The translations under genes and the position numbers were made by a program. The notes under the pieces are model-generated. The model saw nothing but the letters and a program-made list of their open reading frames with translations. It was not told the DNA's origin and did no database searches. From NCBI GenBank assembly GCA_036785705.1, contig JAWUZG010000051.1, positions 12,986,501 through 13,050,500 on the forward strand: 64,000 bases of DNA, read 5' to 3'. Shown piece by piece: positions 13,801-23,971 of this stretch; within the stretch, counting starts at the first letter, position 1; each line of letters opens with the position of its first letter. This DNA is from Acanthornis magna (taxonomy: Eukaryota > Chordata > Aves > Passeriformes > Acanthizidae).

Positions 13801-14640
13801 TCTATTGACAGTAGGTTACCATTCTAGGTCATGTAAGAATTTGTGAACTTTCACGTGGAAGGGTGGTGTAAGTAGGAGTGCAATTTTTGCCTAATTGTTA
13901 TATTAGGTAGATGTTTCTGCTAAAATATTTTGCATAAAAGGAGCTCTTAATTTAAGATTTCTATTAAACCATAATTTAAAAAAATATAAATCAGTGACTG
14001 GATGCCCTCCAGCTCTCAGTACTTAGATAAAACCAACAAATTTGGGTTAAACAAACTACAAACTCCTAATAAATACCCTGTATTCAATCACAAATCAGGT
14101 ATCAAACTGGAGTGAATACACTGATGTAAATTAGTTGCTTTTTCAGTATAGCTGAAAAAGGTATATAAAACCCAAGCCAAGCCATTCAGCACATGTATAT
14201 GGCCCACAAGCAGATTTTAGCAATCAGTTCTACCTGCTCAAGCTTTATGTTGGATCAAGACCTCACTTTTTACCCATCCAAACTCCCTTTCAGATAAGAG
14301 AAATGATATCTGAATTATGGGTGAGAAAGAAATTAATATGGACCCTGACTTCTGGCCAGACATTGGTACCATGTAATTTCTTTGCCATTGCAATTCTAAT
14401 CCACTGTGCTATCTGCTGTTTGAAGCTCATCTCACTACAAGTTTCCTAGGAAACAAATTTAGGCTCACATGTACATTAATAAGAATGGCACCTCAGCTAG
14501 GTTTGGTTCGAGATGATGGAATATCCTTGCCCCTCAGTTTGCTTACATTCACCAAACCTGATACTGAAAATGGTCCAGAGCTCAGGGGAAACAGTGAAAG
14601 GTTTGTGCTGCAACTTCTTTGTTCACTGCACACTTCTGTC
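7879..14640. other. Intergenic region downstream of TMEM30C
   Basis: No exon recognised. 13090-13510 is GC-richer and open in several frames, including a 151-codon plus-strand frame, but shows no conserved protein and low-complexity composition. 13725-13770 is dense in octamer and homeodomain-like motifs (see findings). Confidence 0.5.
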
Positions 14641-14646
14641 TTTATT
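14641..14646 (-). terminator. TMEM30C candidate polyadenylation signal
   Basis: AATAAA on the minus strand begins 18 bases after the stop codon and is followed by a GT-rich stretch (gtgtgcagtg). It would give a very short 3' UTR. A second AATAAA at 13579-13584 would give a 3' UTR of about 1.1 kb. Transcript ends are not visible from sequence alone. Confidence 0.5.
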
Positions 14647-14664
14647 CAGAAAGTCAGGTGAACC

Positions 14665-14855
14665 TCATTGCTTCTGAAAGTATGTTTTCTTTTTCCTGAG
14701 CTTTAAGTGGATGCCAGTTATGACAAAGCCTGTCAGGATTGCTGCTGTGCCAGAAACCACATAGGCAATTCCCAGGAATGGGTTACTTCCTCCGCTCCAC
14801 ACCACAGTTGAAAGAATCACATGCTTCCTCCCCTTAAATGTGGTAACAGGGAAAT
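14665..14855 (-). CDS. TMEM30C: TMEM30C coding exon 7 and stop
   Basis: Residues 289-351 and TGA at 14667-14665. It encodes the juxtamembrane [16 protein letters not shown] stretch, NPFLGIAYV and the second membrane segment, ending in a basic cytosolic tail. The acceptor tttcag follows a pyrimidine-rich tract. Confidence 0.92.
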
Positions 14856-17800
14856 CTGAAAGAAGGATGTTAAGATTTCACTAACAAAGTGTACATTATT
14901 TCCAGAAGAGAAAGTAGTGGTTAAATGCTCAAAAAGCTTCCAAGGCATAAAGAGTTTTGAGGTCAGCATTTGCTGCCAAACTCCTTTAACTGACTGGTGA
15001 TGTCTCCGCTATTCTGGATTCAAAACCCAGCCAGTTTTTGGGTGGTGGTAAGCAGCTGGTGGTAAGAAACCCAGTTATTTTAGATACAGTGTTTGTGTGC
15101 ACATGGTAATACTTACTTTTTTTAAACATTGTAAATCTCAGATTCATAATTTATAGAACTGCTACTGCATTAATTTGCTATGGAAGCTCAGTTGAAAATG
15201 AGCCTTTAGGGAAGCTTATCATGACATAGTCCCTGGGAGGATACAGGCTCCCCTCTACCCAGTATGCTGTACCCAAAATGTTATATGAGTTTACCTTTCA
15301 TCCCTCCCATGGAAACTTTCAGAATAGAACCATGAAACAACATTTAAAAGCACAGCTCTATCAGATTAGAAAAAAAGAGAAATTTATGGTCACGTTGACA
15401 TAACTCCTGCTGACAAAAGGAGTTCCCCCTTGTGGGTGTGAGGAGGCAGCTGCACCAGCACAAAAGCTCCTGTCAAACCACAGCCCAAATCCACCAGAGG
15501 GCTCTGCTGACACAGGGGTGTTCCGCACAAATCCTCTTCACTTCCATCTCATCGTAACTCTAATAGTCTTAGGGAATCTGAAAGGATACTGTAGGAAATA
15601 CGGAAGGTGTAATTCCCTGCTGGAAGCCCATCCACAAAGTGGCGTGTCCGTCTGACACGGCGGTAGAGATTCCGGAATGTAGCAAAGGCCGAAACTCGCA
15701 TCCAGATAATGAAGTCATCATTCACATAACCATTGTTCCTCTCATCTTCCTCATCTAACAGATACACTGGTTTCTGCCAATAAGGAGGTCTTGCTGTCCC
15801 TGGTGACAAAGAGAGAAAGCAGGAAAGACACGGCCAGTAAAAACAGTGGTTGCTGAAATTCTGGGTCTCATGCAACCAACACAGAGTATGAGATATGGAA
15901 GAGACACAAGACACTGTCCAAAATAGTATCTGCCAGATAACAGCATCTCCAAGCATGTTCACTCACCTCAAACATAAATGAATGAGTTAACAGTACACAG
16001 GGGCTGCTACATGTTAAAACCTTCAAGCACAGAAAAAATAAAGTGACTTGCACAAGTGGAAATACCATTTCTTCCGGATTCTTGCCTCTTTAGCAAGCGA
16101 CATGTTCTCAATAATGAGGAGCTTACCTTCATTTTTATGCATTAATACATTCCTGTACAACCAGAAAGGCACCATTTTGCAATCTAATGGCACTGCCTAT
16201 GACATTTATAATCTGTCCCATGAAAACTGCTTAGATTATTAACTCTTGCATGTTGCACCCAGAATAGGCAGCTTTTAGTCCCACTTTAACAGAGACCAAC
16301 CATAAGTAGGAAACAGCCCTAGGAAACAGGTCTCAAAGAACTAGTGACAAAGGCAGCCTCTTGTGTCTCACAACTGCTTAAGAATCTGCAAAGGCATGAA
16401 GAAAAGATGGAACATGCAATTGTCCTTCACAGATGTTTTCAACAGGAAGAAAAAAGCAACTGCATCCTTGCTTTCTCTGGACAGATTAAGCACTACAAGA
16501 AACCATAAAGAAGAGTGTTGATGTGGGCTAACTTCAGTCTTCCAAAACATTTTTCTCCCAATTTCTACGGTCGCTGATTAAAAAAGTAAAAAGGTGATAT
16601 TTTGGCTAAATATGTCTTCTGCTCTCAGTCACCCTCTAAAGCTGCTTCTTCAAACTGCTTTATGAGGTACTGATCCCAAAGGATATTTTTCTCAGAATGG
16701 GAGACACATAAAGATGGAGATAGGGAAGCCACTGAAAAATAAGGAACACCAGCAGAACCATTCTTACCTGCAAATGCAGAAGAGAGATTGTGTGATTTAG
16801 GATTGCGAAATTTCACATTTTTATCTGTCCACCAACTGTTTCCAGTCTTCAGCAGTGGCACTTGAATCACAGATGAGTTACGATGGTAAAATAGATCAAT
16901 AGTATCTGCAGGGAAAACAACAAGCAAGATCTGTGAGTAAAAGACAGTAATTCTAATTGCCACCATGACTAACAAAAAAATGTCACATTGAAGCATCTTT
17001 CAAGTGAACAGAAAACCAAAACATCCTGGGAAAGGTTTCATCATGTGTATGGAGCACTGCACATTTCATGAGAAGAATTAAGGTACCAGATACTTAGAAC
17101 TTCTGAAGTTTTAAAGACAACATTTCCTATCAATCCCTGTGTACGTTGTGCACATTCCTCATGACCATCAACTCCTGCGGGACTAACTTCTTTGCAAATC
17201 ACCTTTTGACCTCTCTAGCTAGTTACAGAAGTTACTGTCCCAGTTAGTTTTCCCTAGAATTTCTTTGACAGTTGTCCTAAAACTTTGCTATGTGTTTTCA
17301 GGGACTAGGCTAGAGGTAAAAGCACAATCCAGGGAATCCACAGTCCTTTGGAGAAAATTTCGCTTTAGTTTTATGCCAATTAGAGCTTGCTTACCGACTT
17401 GGATACAAACACTTTCTTCAATCAAAAACCATTTAGTTAAAATTGTGCATAACCATGCCATCCAGTTTCAGTGGGTGAAGAGCGCTTGTTTTTATCCATT
17501 ATATTGTCCTACACAGATTAGTTTAACATAAGGCAAAAACATCATAGGCCTCATTAACAGCTCTGTAAACCCCCAGGCAGCCAATGTGATGATGGGCAGG
17601 GATAATCAGATGATACAGATGGGGAGGGGTTGCCTTTTAGGAGACATGAAAAACACAACTCAAGCGCATGAGCATCAATGAAAACACACCTTGTTTTTTT
17701 TCCTCCTGCTACAAAACCTGTGTTCACACAGCACCTCAGAGCTCAGACACACTCTTCTGAGGAAGTGATCATTCTGTGGCCCACCACATCCCCAGCTATT

Positions 17801-20800
17801 TGTCACCAGTTCATTAACCTGAGTTGCCAGGCTCTGAGCTCTGCCTGCTTAGTTGCTTGTCTTGACCCTTCCTCACATACTCCAGAGCAGGGTGGGCTGC
17901 ACACAGCTGGACTCTGCTGGCCTAGGTCTGAGCCCAATGCAGTCAATGACACTTCCAGGGCAGCAGGTAGGTGCACAGGCAGAAAATCAAGCTGGCCTTC
18001 ACAAGTCCCCTGGTGTGGGTGGCTCAGTTGCTTGGAAACAACTGCTGCCTTGCCAAAATCTGCTGCATGCAACAGGTTAAAAAAAGGGTGGGAGTGGGGA
18101 GGGGCAGCGATTGGAAGACAAAAACTATGGGCTAGGGGAAAAAAGTCAGTACAGGTTTTTTGTTGCTTTTCCTTCCAAAGAAATACATTCTGAAGTCTAC
18201 CCAGTGTACTCATAAGCAGATTATGCCCACTAGGTTACCACAAAGAACATCAAACCTGGGATCAAATTAAGACTATGTATGCTTCCAGCATTCTAAGAAC
18301 AAAAATGAAACCACGTCAATCCAAAGGCGCAAACCAACGTGGAGAACATGGAGAATCTTTCCTTCTAAGCACATGACTGTGGAAAGGTAGAATCTGGGCT
18401 CTCCCATCACTGTTCAAGAATGTACATTTTAGCAAGGAAGTGCGCTAAATCTGTCGTATCCTTGTTCCTTATTTCAAGAGGGCCTAAATTCCTCACTCCT
18501 GCTGTGTACTCACATGGAAGAGGGCCTTAGAAAATGAAAAATCTCCCTCAGTTTCCAAACAAGGGCCAAGTTACTGAACAATAGGAAGCAGAGACCACAT
18601 TTACCAGAGCAGCAACACCAAACAAAACCTTCTGTGTGAGTGAGACCTTGCAATACCAGGACTCCCTGGACTGGGGCAAGGGAATAGTTTCAAGAGGGAA
18701 CCACGAAGGAGGGTGAGGAAGGTGCCCACGTACCATTGAACATGCTGTTGGCAATGGCCCCACACGGTGCCATCGGCGTCCCATTCCCATAGGTGCTGAA
18801 GGGTGCACAGAAGCTCTTCTGGATCTGCATTCAAGGTCACACAACAATCAGAAACACACCTGGGGTTTGGTTTTAATTTGCTGGTGTCCTCTCATGCCTT
18901 CTTCTGAAAAGCCACTGAACAATAAAGTCTCCAGTACCTTTTGGTCATGTTAGAGACATCCAAATGAATGGGTCTGTAGTTCAGGAACACCTCCCATATC
19001 TAGGTATGGAAACGAAAGGTCTTCACCAAATTCGGCTGCTGACTTGCACGCTCCAGACTACAAAAACAGGTTTGGGGATCTGCTATTGTAAAATGGCTAC
19101 AACTGAAAATGTTCCAGTGAAGCCTTGGCTTACCCTAGAACATCTTATTTTTCCTTCTTTTTAATTCTGGCCTGGGCTGCATTAGTGCTGGAGAATGGCA
19201 GCTGTTGCTGGCCACCTTACTGCTGTTCAACATGGGCATATTTTGATGTATGAAGATACAGAATGAAAAGCGAAAGTCCACCTCAACTTTATCACATCTT
19301 TCCTATCCCAGTTTATAAGAAACTATAAATCTTCAGGTTGAAACACGGATACACTTTCAAGTAACTCCAATGAGCTGTGTATCTGATCAGCACAAAAGCC
19401 AAAGGCAGCTGCATCTGGATGCAAACAAACAAGCTGACAGGACACCTGGAGATTAGTAAGAAGCATTTTATAGAAATGAGAAACATGTCTGGAGAGTTGT
19501 AAGAAGCATCTCATAGAAACAACAGATTATTATGGCACAACCATCATATGTACTGAAAGGACATATGGACTATGTGTATATTAAGAAATGCTACTTTTAA
19601 GCCAAAGAAAATATGCTTCAGGTTTGTAAGTAAAAAGACCTGAATGCCATGATTGCATTCTCCAGTTTCCTTATGCTGCAGGTGATGCTGTCTAGCTCCT
19701 CTAAATTGCATACTTAGAATGCTACATGATCACTTATTTCAGAACAAACCTTTTCCTGCTCCTTATCCCCTTCCAAAGCCAGATGGCAAAATGAAAGACT
19801 TAGAATAACTTAATTCTCTAGCCCTATAATAAAAGCATAGCTTAAAAACCTTCTCGCTAAGAAGACTGAAAACATGAGAAGGAAAAGCTTTCTGTATATT
19901 TAGCTGAAAAAGACAATGTATTTTTAATCAGCACTACAAGGTGCGGGTTTGAGAACTGTAACCCTGGACTGACATCTTTTATTTATCCTCCTCAGCTTTC
20001 CTCTCTTATTAACTTATTAGACATAATGGCCCCTAACAAGCATAAAAGCCTGGACCAAACACTGAAAATCTGTACTTTATTATTCCCTAGAGCCACCTCA
20101 ACACACTTACGGTTCTGCCTCGTTAGCTCTCCATATGGTCAAAGGCACACCTGCTGGAAATGCTGCTGATCTCACAACATAAAAAGAAAACTTACATTTA
20201 CATTTCGCCCCAGCAGTTGTGCATCACTTCTTGACATCATGTATCGACGATGGTTTTGATAGAAGTTTTGCAGACCATAGTACATAAAAATATCACCCTA
20301 GAATTCAAGGATAAATCTCTTCAATAAGGAGAGTTCATGAAGGCAATGAGAAACCCTATTACTTGCTAAAGAAGAGGGGAAGAAAGTATCCAATTCTTAT
20401 TAAAATGTTGGTAACTACACCCTAAGCAATTCAGCAGACACAGGCTAGAATCTAATCTTTACCCTAACTGTAAGTTTTTATGGTTTGGCACAAAATTAAA
20501 CATAATTTAAATCACCAAACAAAACCTAAAATAAAATGTCTGATAATTATTATAATCAAGATGGCATGGCTGGCCATGAACTTGCAGTAACTATGAATCA
20601 TTCTGTAGAGAGAGACACTCATTTTCCATAAAAGAAGGTGCACGAAAATCTTCACACTAAAAGGAGAATGCTTGGCAGGCAAATCAAGCACGAAAGATAA
20701 TTATTCAACTATAAAAACCTCATTACTCAGTTAAATTAACTTCCCATCTCAAACATCACTGTAATCTGAAGAATTGTAAAGTATTTTAACAGCTGCCCCA

Positions 20801-22591
20801 ATACTGAAGAATCCTAAAGCGACTTTAAATTGCACTGTAATTTTAAGGGTTTATTCAGTACTAAGTATAAGAACTCTTTGGCAGAACATGAAGCATTTTA
20901 ACAGTCTCAACAACATGACCTAGTAGTTTAGGACAGGGAATGAAGGATACTTTTTCCAGATGAAACTTCAGAATCACACTGCTAGACTTGAATTATTTCA
21001 AGGACCTTGGGGATTAGCAGCACAATCCTTGTAAAAATCACTACAGGGGTTTACTTATGTAAAGTGGTCAGAGCTTCAGATTTCCTTCTCACTTGAGAGC
21101 TTAGCAGGCCAGCAACAACTACCCCCAGGCTAAGGGCAAGGGTTTGCCACTGACTCAGAGAGAGAGTTACAGTGAGAAGTCACCTCCACAATCAAACACC
21201 ATTTCCTCCACCCCCTTCTTCTGCTTGGAAATCTCCCAACCAAGGGCAAAGGTAGCCTGATCTTGGTTATAAATATCAAAAGGAACAGCAAAGACAAAAA
21301 CATAAAATTTTGAGCATTATACATTTTGAAAAAGTACAAAGCAAATTTAGTCAGGAGCTCTACAGAACAGAATTAGTGTCCTTTATCACATAGGTATATA
21401 AGTAACAGGTGGTACTCAGCAACTTGAGTTAGTTTCTTGCATCCACTTACCAATATATCTTCCTTTAGCGTGAAATTAACAGAACAGAGACATTCCTTAT
21501 TCCAATTAGAGGAATTTTCACGGAGCTTTGAGCAATCTGAACATTTATCTGAATAATCTATCTGTCAGAGAAGTGAACAAGTGAATATATTGTAATAAAG
21601 GACATGCTCACAGAAAAAAAGGTTAGTGTTTCAGCTCCAAGACTTCTCAGAGCAATTCTCTTCTAAGTGACTCTGGACTGCCAAAAAACACTGTTAAAAA
21701 TGAAGAGGCAGAGGGTCAGGACTTGGCCTCAATGAACAACCACAAAATTTATCCCGAGTTTAAAGCTGGTTTAGAGTCTTTTGATGACTGTTGCAGAACT
21801 TTCGTATCTGCTCCTCGACAAAGGAGTGCTGAGTGAAGAGCACTCCTGCACCTTGCACTGGCTGACCAAGTAATGCTTGACAAATCCCCACACGCATCAT
21901 GGCCCACCCCTGCTGAACAGCCTGAGTGTAGTGCTGAGTGCTGGCTCTAAACAGGAGTCTATTCACAACACCACAGCCCTGAATAACTGTGTCTGCAAGA
22001 GGGATTGAAACATTAGAGCTCCCTGTATTTCAAGATTTTGCCCCAACAGGCACGTATGTTCTTCTAGTGCCAAACACTCCCAGAGGGATTTGCTTATTTC
22101 CCTTCAAAATCCAAGAAAATAATGACATTATTACCAGCCAGTGGCAGTATTTATCACCCATATTTCAGATATTACCACCCAGTTAACCACCCATCTGCTT
22201 TTACTGATGACCAACTACCTCTGAAGATTTTCACAGGAATACCAGCTGTTGGACACATGTTCAAGGCATGAAGCCACTGCTATCATCTTTATTCAGAAGC
22301 AACAACTCAAAGCTTTTTCCCTCCAAACCTAGCCTCATTTCTTCTTTATAGAATATCAAAGAACACCCCCAAACCAACCTGGATTTCTCTGACGCTGTTT
22401 GCAGACAGGACAAGGCAGACTCCCACAGTGAGGCAGAATGCCCCTGTCAGAAAGAAGCTGGAGAGCACAGATGCAATGGTGAGCTGGGGCTTCCAAGCTG
22501 GCAGCCTCTGCTGTTTGAATGCACTGTTATCTGGACACCTGGAAGGATGTGCTGCTCCTTCTTGGGGAGGAGAACTTGTCTTGTTTTTCAT
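14665..22591 (-). CDS. TMEM30C: TMEM30C (CDC50C), P4-ATPase flippase beta subunit, seven coding exons
   Basis: CDC50/TMEM30 proteins pair with P4-ATPases, carry them out of the ER and support phospholipid flipping from the outer to the inner membrane leaflet. Joining seven GT-AG exons gives 351 residues (human TMEM30A is 361) with consistent phases throughout. Visible: the family motif FKQQRLPAW (residues 25-33), membrane segment 1 (about 38-63), a large ectodomain, [12 protein letters not shown] (197-208), [14 protein letters not shown] (240-253), LPAGNYTF (278-285) and membrane segment 2 (about 315-338) before a short basic tail. All six ectodomain cysteines that form the family's three disulfides appear present (78, 81, 95, 97, 148, 163), with several N-glycosylation sequons (N100, N156, N172, N182, N212, N281). 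TMEM30B is single-exon, and position beside CMSS1 plus divergence from TMEM30A argue for TMEM30C. The family assignment is near certain; the C paralogue is very likely. Confidence 0.93.
14856..15589 (-). other. TMEM30C intron 6
   Basis: Intron between exons 6 and 7. Immediately after the donor it contains cctttcag, an acceptor-like sequence that would lead straight to an in-frame TAA if used. No repeat or RNA gene recognised. Confidence 0.85.
15590..15799 (-). CDS. TMEM30C: TMEM30C coding exon 6
   Basis: Residues 219-288 plus one base, with [29 protein letters not shown] and LPAGNYTF. The donor is A|gtatcc, weaker than the others. Read-through would add 12 residues and then stop. Splicing to exon 7 instead restores the conserved SYNFPV junction (TYNYPV in TMEM30A), so that donor was chosen. 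Confidence 0.92.
15800..16767 (-). other. TMEM30C intron 5
   Basis: Unremarkable AT-rich intron. Open frames here are extensions of the flanking exons or chance. Confidence 0.85.
16768..16905 (-). CDS. TMEM30C: TMEM30C coding exon 5
   Basis: Completes codon 173 (D) and encodes residues 174-218 plus one base. It holds the family hallmark [12 protein letters not shown] and two sequons (N182, N212). Acceptor cctgcag; donor gtaaga. Confidence 0.94.
16906..18733 (-). other. TMEM30C intron 4
   Basis: Largest TMEM30C intron. A GC-richer part (17700-18200) carries a 171-codon plus-strand frame of low-complexity composition with no recognised domain; it is treated as chance. No repeat family recognised. 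Confidence 0.8.
18734..18824 (-). CDS. TMEM30C: TMEM30C coding exon 4
   Basis: Residues 143-172 plus the first base of codon 173. It contains the conserved [12 protein letters not shown] motif and the cysteine pair 148/163. Acceptor atgcag; donor gtacgt. The exon is too short to stand out as an open frame and was found by protein similarity. Confidence 0.92.
18825..20195 (-). other. TMEM30C intron 3
   Basis: AT-rich intron; nothing beyond the splice sites recognised. Confidence 0.85.
20196..20297 (-). CDS. TMEM30C: TMEM30C coding exon 3
   Basis: Residues 109-142, phase 0 on both sides. It encodes the conserved [15 protein letters not shown] stretch ([15 protein letters not shown] in TMEM30A). 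Acceptor ttctag; donor gtaagt. Confidence 0.93.
20298..21450 (-). other. TMEM30C intron 2
   Basis: AT-rich intron; nothing beyond the splice sites recognised. Confidence 0.85.
21451..21561 (-). CDS. TMEM30C: TMEM30C coding exon 2
   Basis: Residues 72-108, phase 0 on both sides, with a ctgacag acceptor and a gtaagt donor. It begins IDYSDKC and carries the four-cysteine cluster (78, 81, 95, 97) and the NFTL sequon, which align with the TMEM30A disulfide-bonded segment. Confidence 0.92.
21562..22378 (-). other. TMEM30C intron 1
   Basis: Phase-0 intron at the same protein position as intron 1 of the paralogue TMEM30A. No other content recognised. Confidence 0.85.
22379..22591 (-). CDS. TMEM30C: TMEM30C coding exon 1
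   Basis: Residues 1-71. The ATG at 22591-22589 has A at -3 and is followed by a short hydrophilic N-terminus, the FKQQRLPAW motif and the first membrane segment. The exon ends at REIQ before a gttggt donor, the same position as the TMEM30A exon 1 end (REIE). There is no in-frame stop just upstream, so an earlier start or a 5' UTR intron cannot be excluded. Confidence 0.93.
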
Positions 22592-23759
22592 TTTCTTCTC
22601 GGTGAGGAAAGGAATAATATTCTTGTGCTGGATTGTGTTTCAGCTGAGATACTGTCTTAATTGTTGGGAGACTGTATTGTTTGCTCAAACCTGCATTATG
22701 GTGAGGAATTACTCATTAACTAGATCTCTCTCTTCCTTGTTTTTTGTATTTGTGCCTGGATCTGTATGATCAGCTTGTACCAATCAAATGATTGTGTACT
22801 TTGATCAGAGTGTTCAGTTCATTCCTCCTGGAAAAGCTTAGATATATTTTCCTGCCCCACAATTCAGTAGGATTTGTTATGTCTTTTTCATTTGCAGGGA
22901 TACTGTCAGCTGTAATGGAATATCTGTGTAATTTCAGATGCATCATTTCTTCTCCCTTCACTTCCATAGCTGCCCAGATAACATGCATGGCATACAACGA
23001 AAGGAGTTCTACTCCAATTGCACTGGATTCCATTGGGGAAGACAGAGACAGCACTGGACAGAAAACATTGCTTTGGAAGACCAATTCATTTTTTTAAACT
23101 TATCACATTCATTGCTATTGACAGAGAATCAGTTAAAGGCTGTAAAAATGTTATGTGCTCTTCATCACAGGACACCTAATTTTTAAAATACCCAATTTGG
23201 ATAAATGGTTTTTCAAGATACTGATGATTTTCTCATCTCTATTCGTCTTGTTCTCTGAAAAAGAATCCATCCATTCCCTGCTATCCACAATGACAAAAGA
23301 ATCGCACAGAAATCACCTCCTTTTAATATAAATGGACAAACATAATACTTTTTGCACACTTCAACAGTTTAACCCAAATAAAATCTTGATGTAACAGACA
23401 GATAATTTATCATGTAAAAGCAGAAAACAGCACTTGGCCACCTCTGGAACAGATAGGTGAAAAACACCTTTTTGACATATTACTGAAATTCACACAACTT
23501 TTTCAAAGACCCCCAAGGGCAAGAACTAGATTAGCACTCTTGTGAGAGAAATACATGTCTCCTTTGGGACAGCACAGGGAGGGAACAGAAAATTGAGTTG
23601 TGCAAAGACTTTCACACCCATGTTTGCATATCTTCAAAGTCTTACTAGTGACATATGGTAGTAAATCTAGCAGGTGAAAGCAATGTAACCCTCATTTTCA
23701 GTATGATATTGCTCCTGCAATAAAAATAAAATTACAACTACAAACAAAACTTCTGCTTT
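22592..23759. promoter_or_regulatory. CMSS1-TMEM30C intergenic gap, presumed TMEM30C 5' UTR/promoter
   Basis: About 1.17 kb between the TMEM30C ATG and the CMSS1 polyadenylation signal. The TMEM30C promoter should lie here by position. It is AT-rich with no CpG island and no clear TATA box at a credible distance. The lack of a CpG island would fit a tissue-restricted promoter. The inference is positional only; a 5' UTR intron is possible. Confidence 0.4.
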
Positions 23760-23765
23760 TTTATT
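23760..23765 (-). terminator. CMSS1 candidate polyadenylation signal
   Basis: AATAAA on the minus strand lies about 120 bases after the CMSS1 stop and predicts a short 3' UTR. It is the nearest canonical hexamer I noticed downstream of the stop. The cleavage site is not verified. Confidence 0.5.
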
Positions 23766-23887
23766 AAAACTCACAAAAAGTTGCCATGTGCATTCTATAC
23801 GGAGAGACCTCTGAAAAGTCAAAATTCAGTTGCAGACAGGATAATAGTAAAATGCAGTTTCAATTTACTTCTTTGTTGGTAAGCTCA

Positions 23888-23971
23888 TTAAAAGAGTCCC
23901 AGCTTCACAGATCCATCTCTGCACAGCTTTATAATACTCTTCTCCAGTAGGTCAATCATTTCTTTCTTTAT
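23888..23971 (-). CDS. CMSS1: CMSS1 last coding exon and stop
   Basis: 27 codons and TAA at 23890-23888: [20 protein letters not shown] and SVKLGLF, matching the human C-terminus IRKEVFELLEMG..SLKLGLF. The acceptor is cttcag. The 3' UTR continues leftwards. Confidence 0.93.
   Translation of the reverse strand: MKKEMIDLLEKSIIKLCRDGSVKLGLF

Noticed and set aside
843..14640. TBC1D23, expected next gene by mammalian gene order
   Set aside because: No TBC-domain or other TBC1D23 exon was recognisable on the minus strand; it probably lies beyond the left edge.
15549..15590. In-frame extension of TMEM30C exon 6 to a stop at 15549
   Set aside because: Would delete the conserved second membrane segment. 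Splicing at 15590 to 14855 restores the conserved junction and frame.
17678..18193. 171-codon plus-strand open frame in TMEM30C intron 4
   Set aside because: Low-complexity composition, no recognisable motif, overlapping frames on the other strand; most likely chance.
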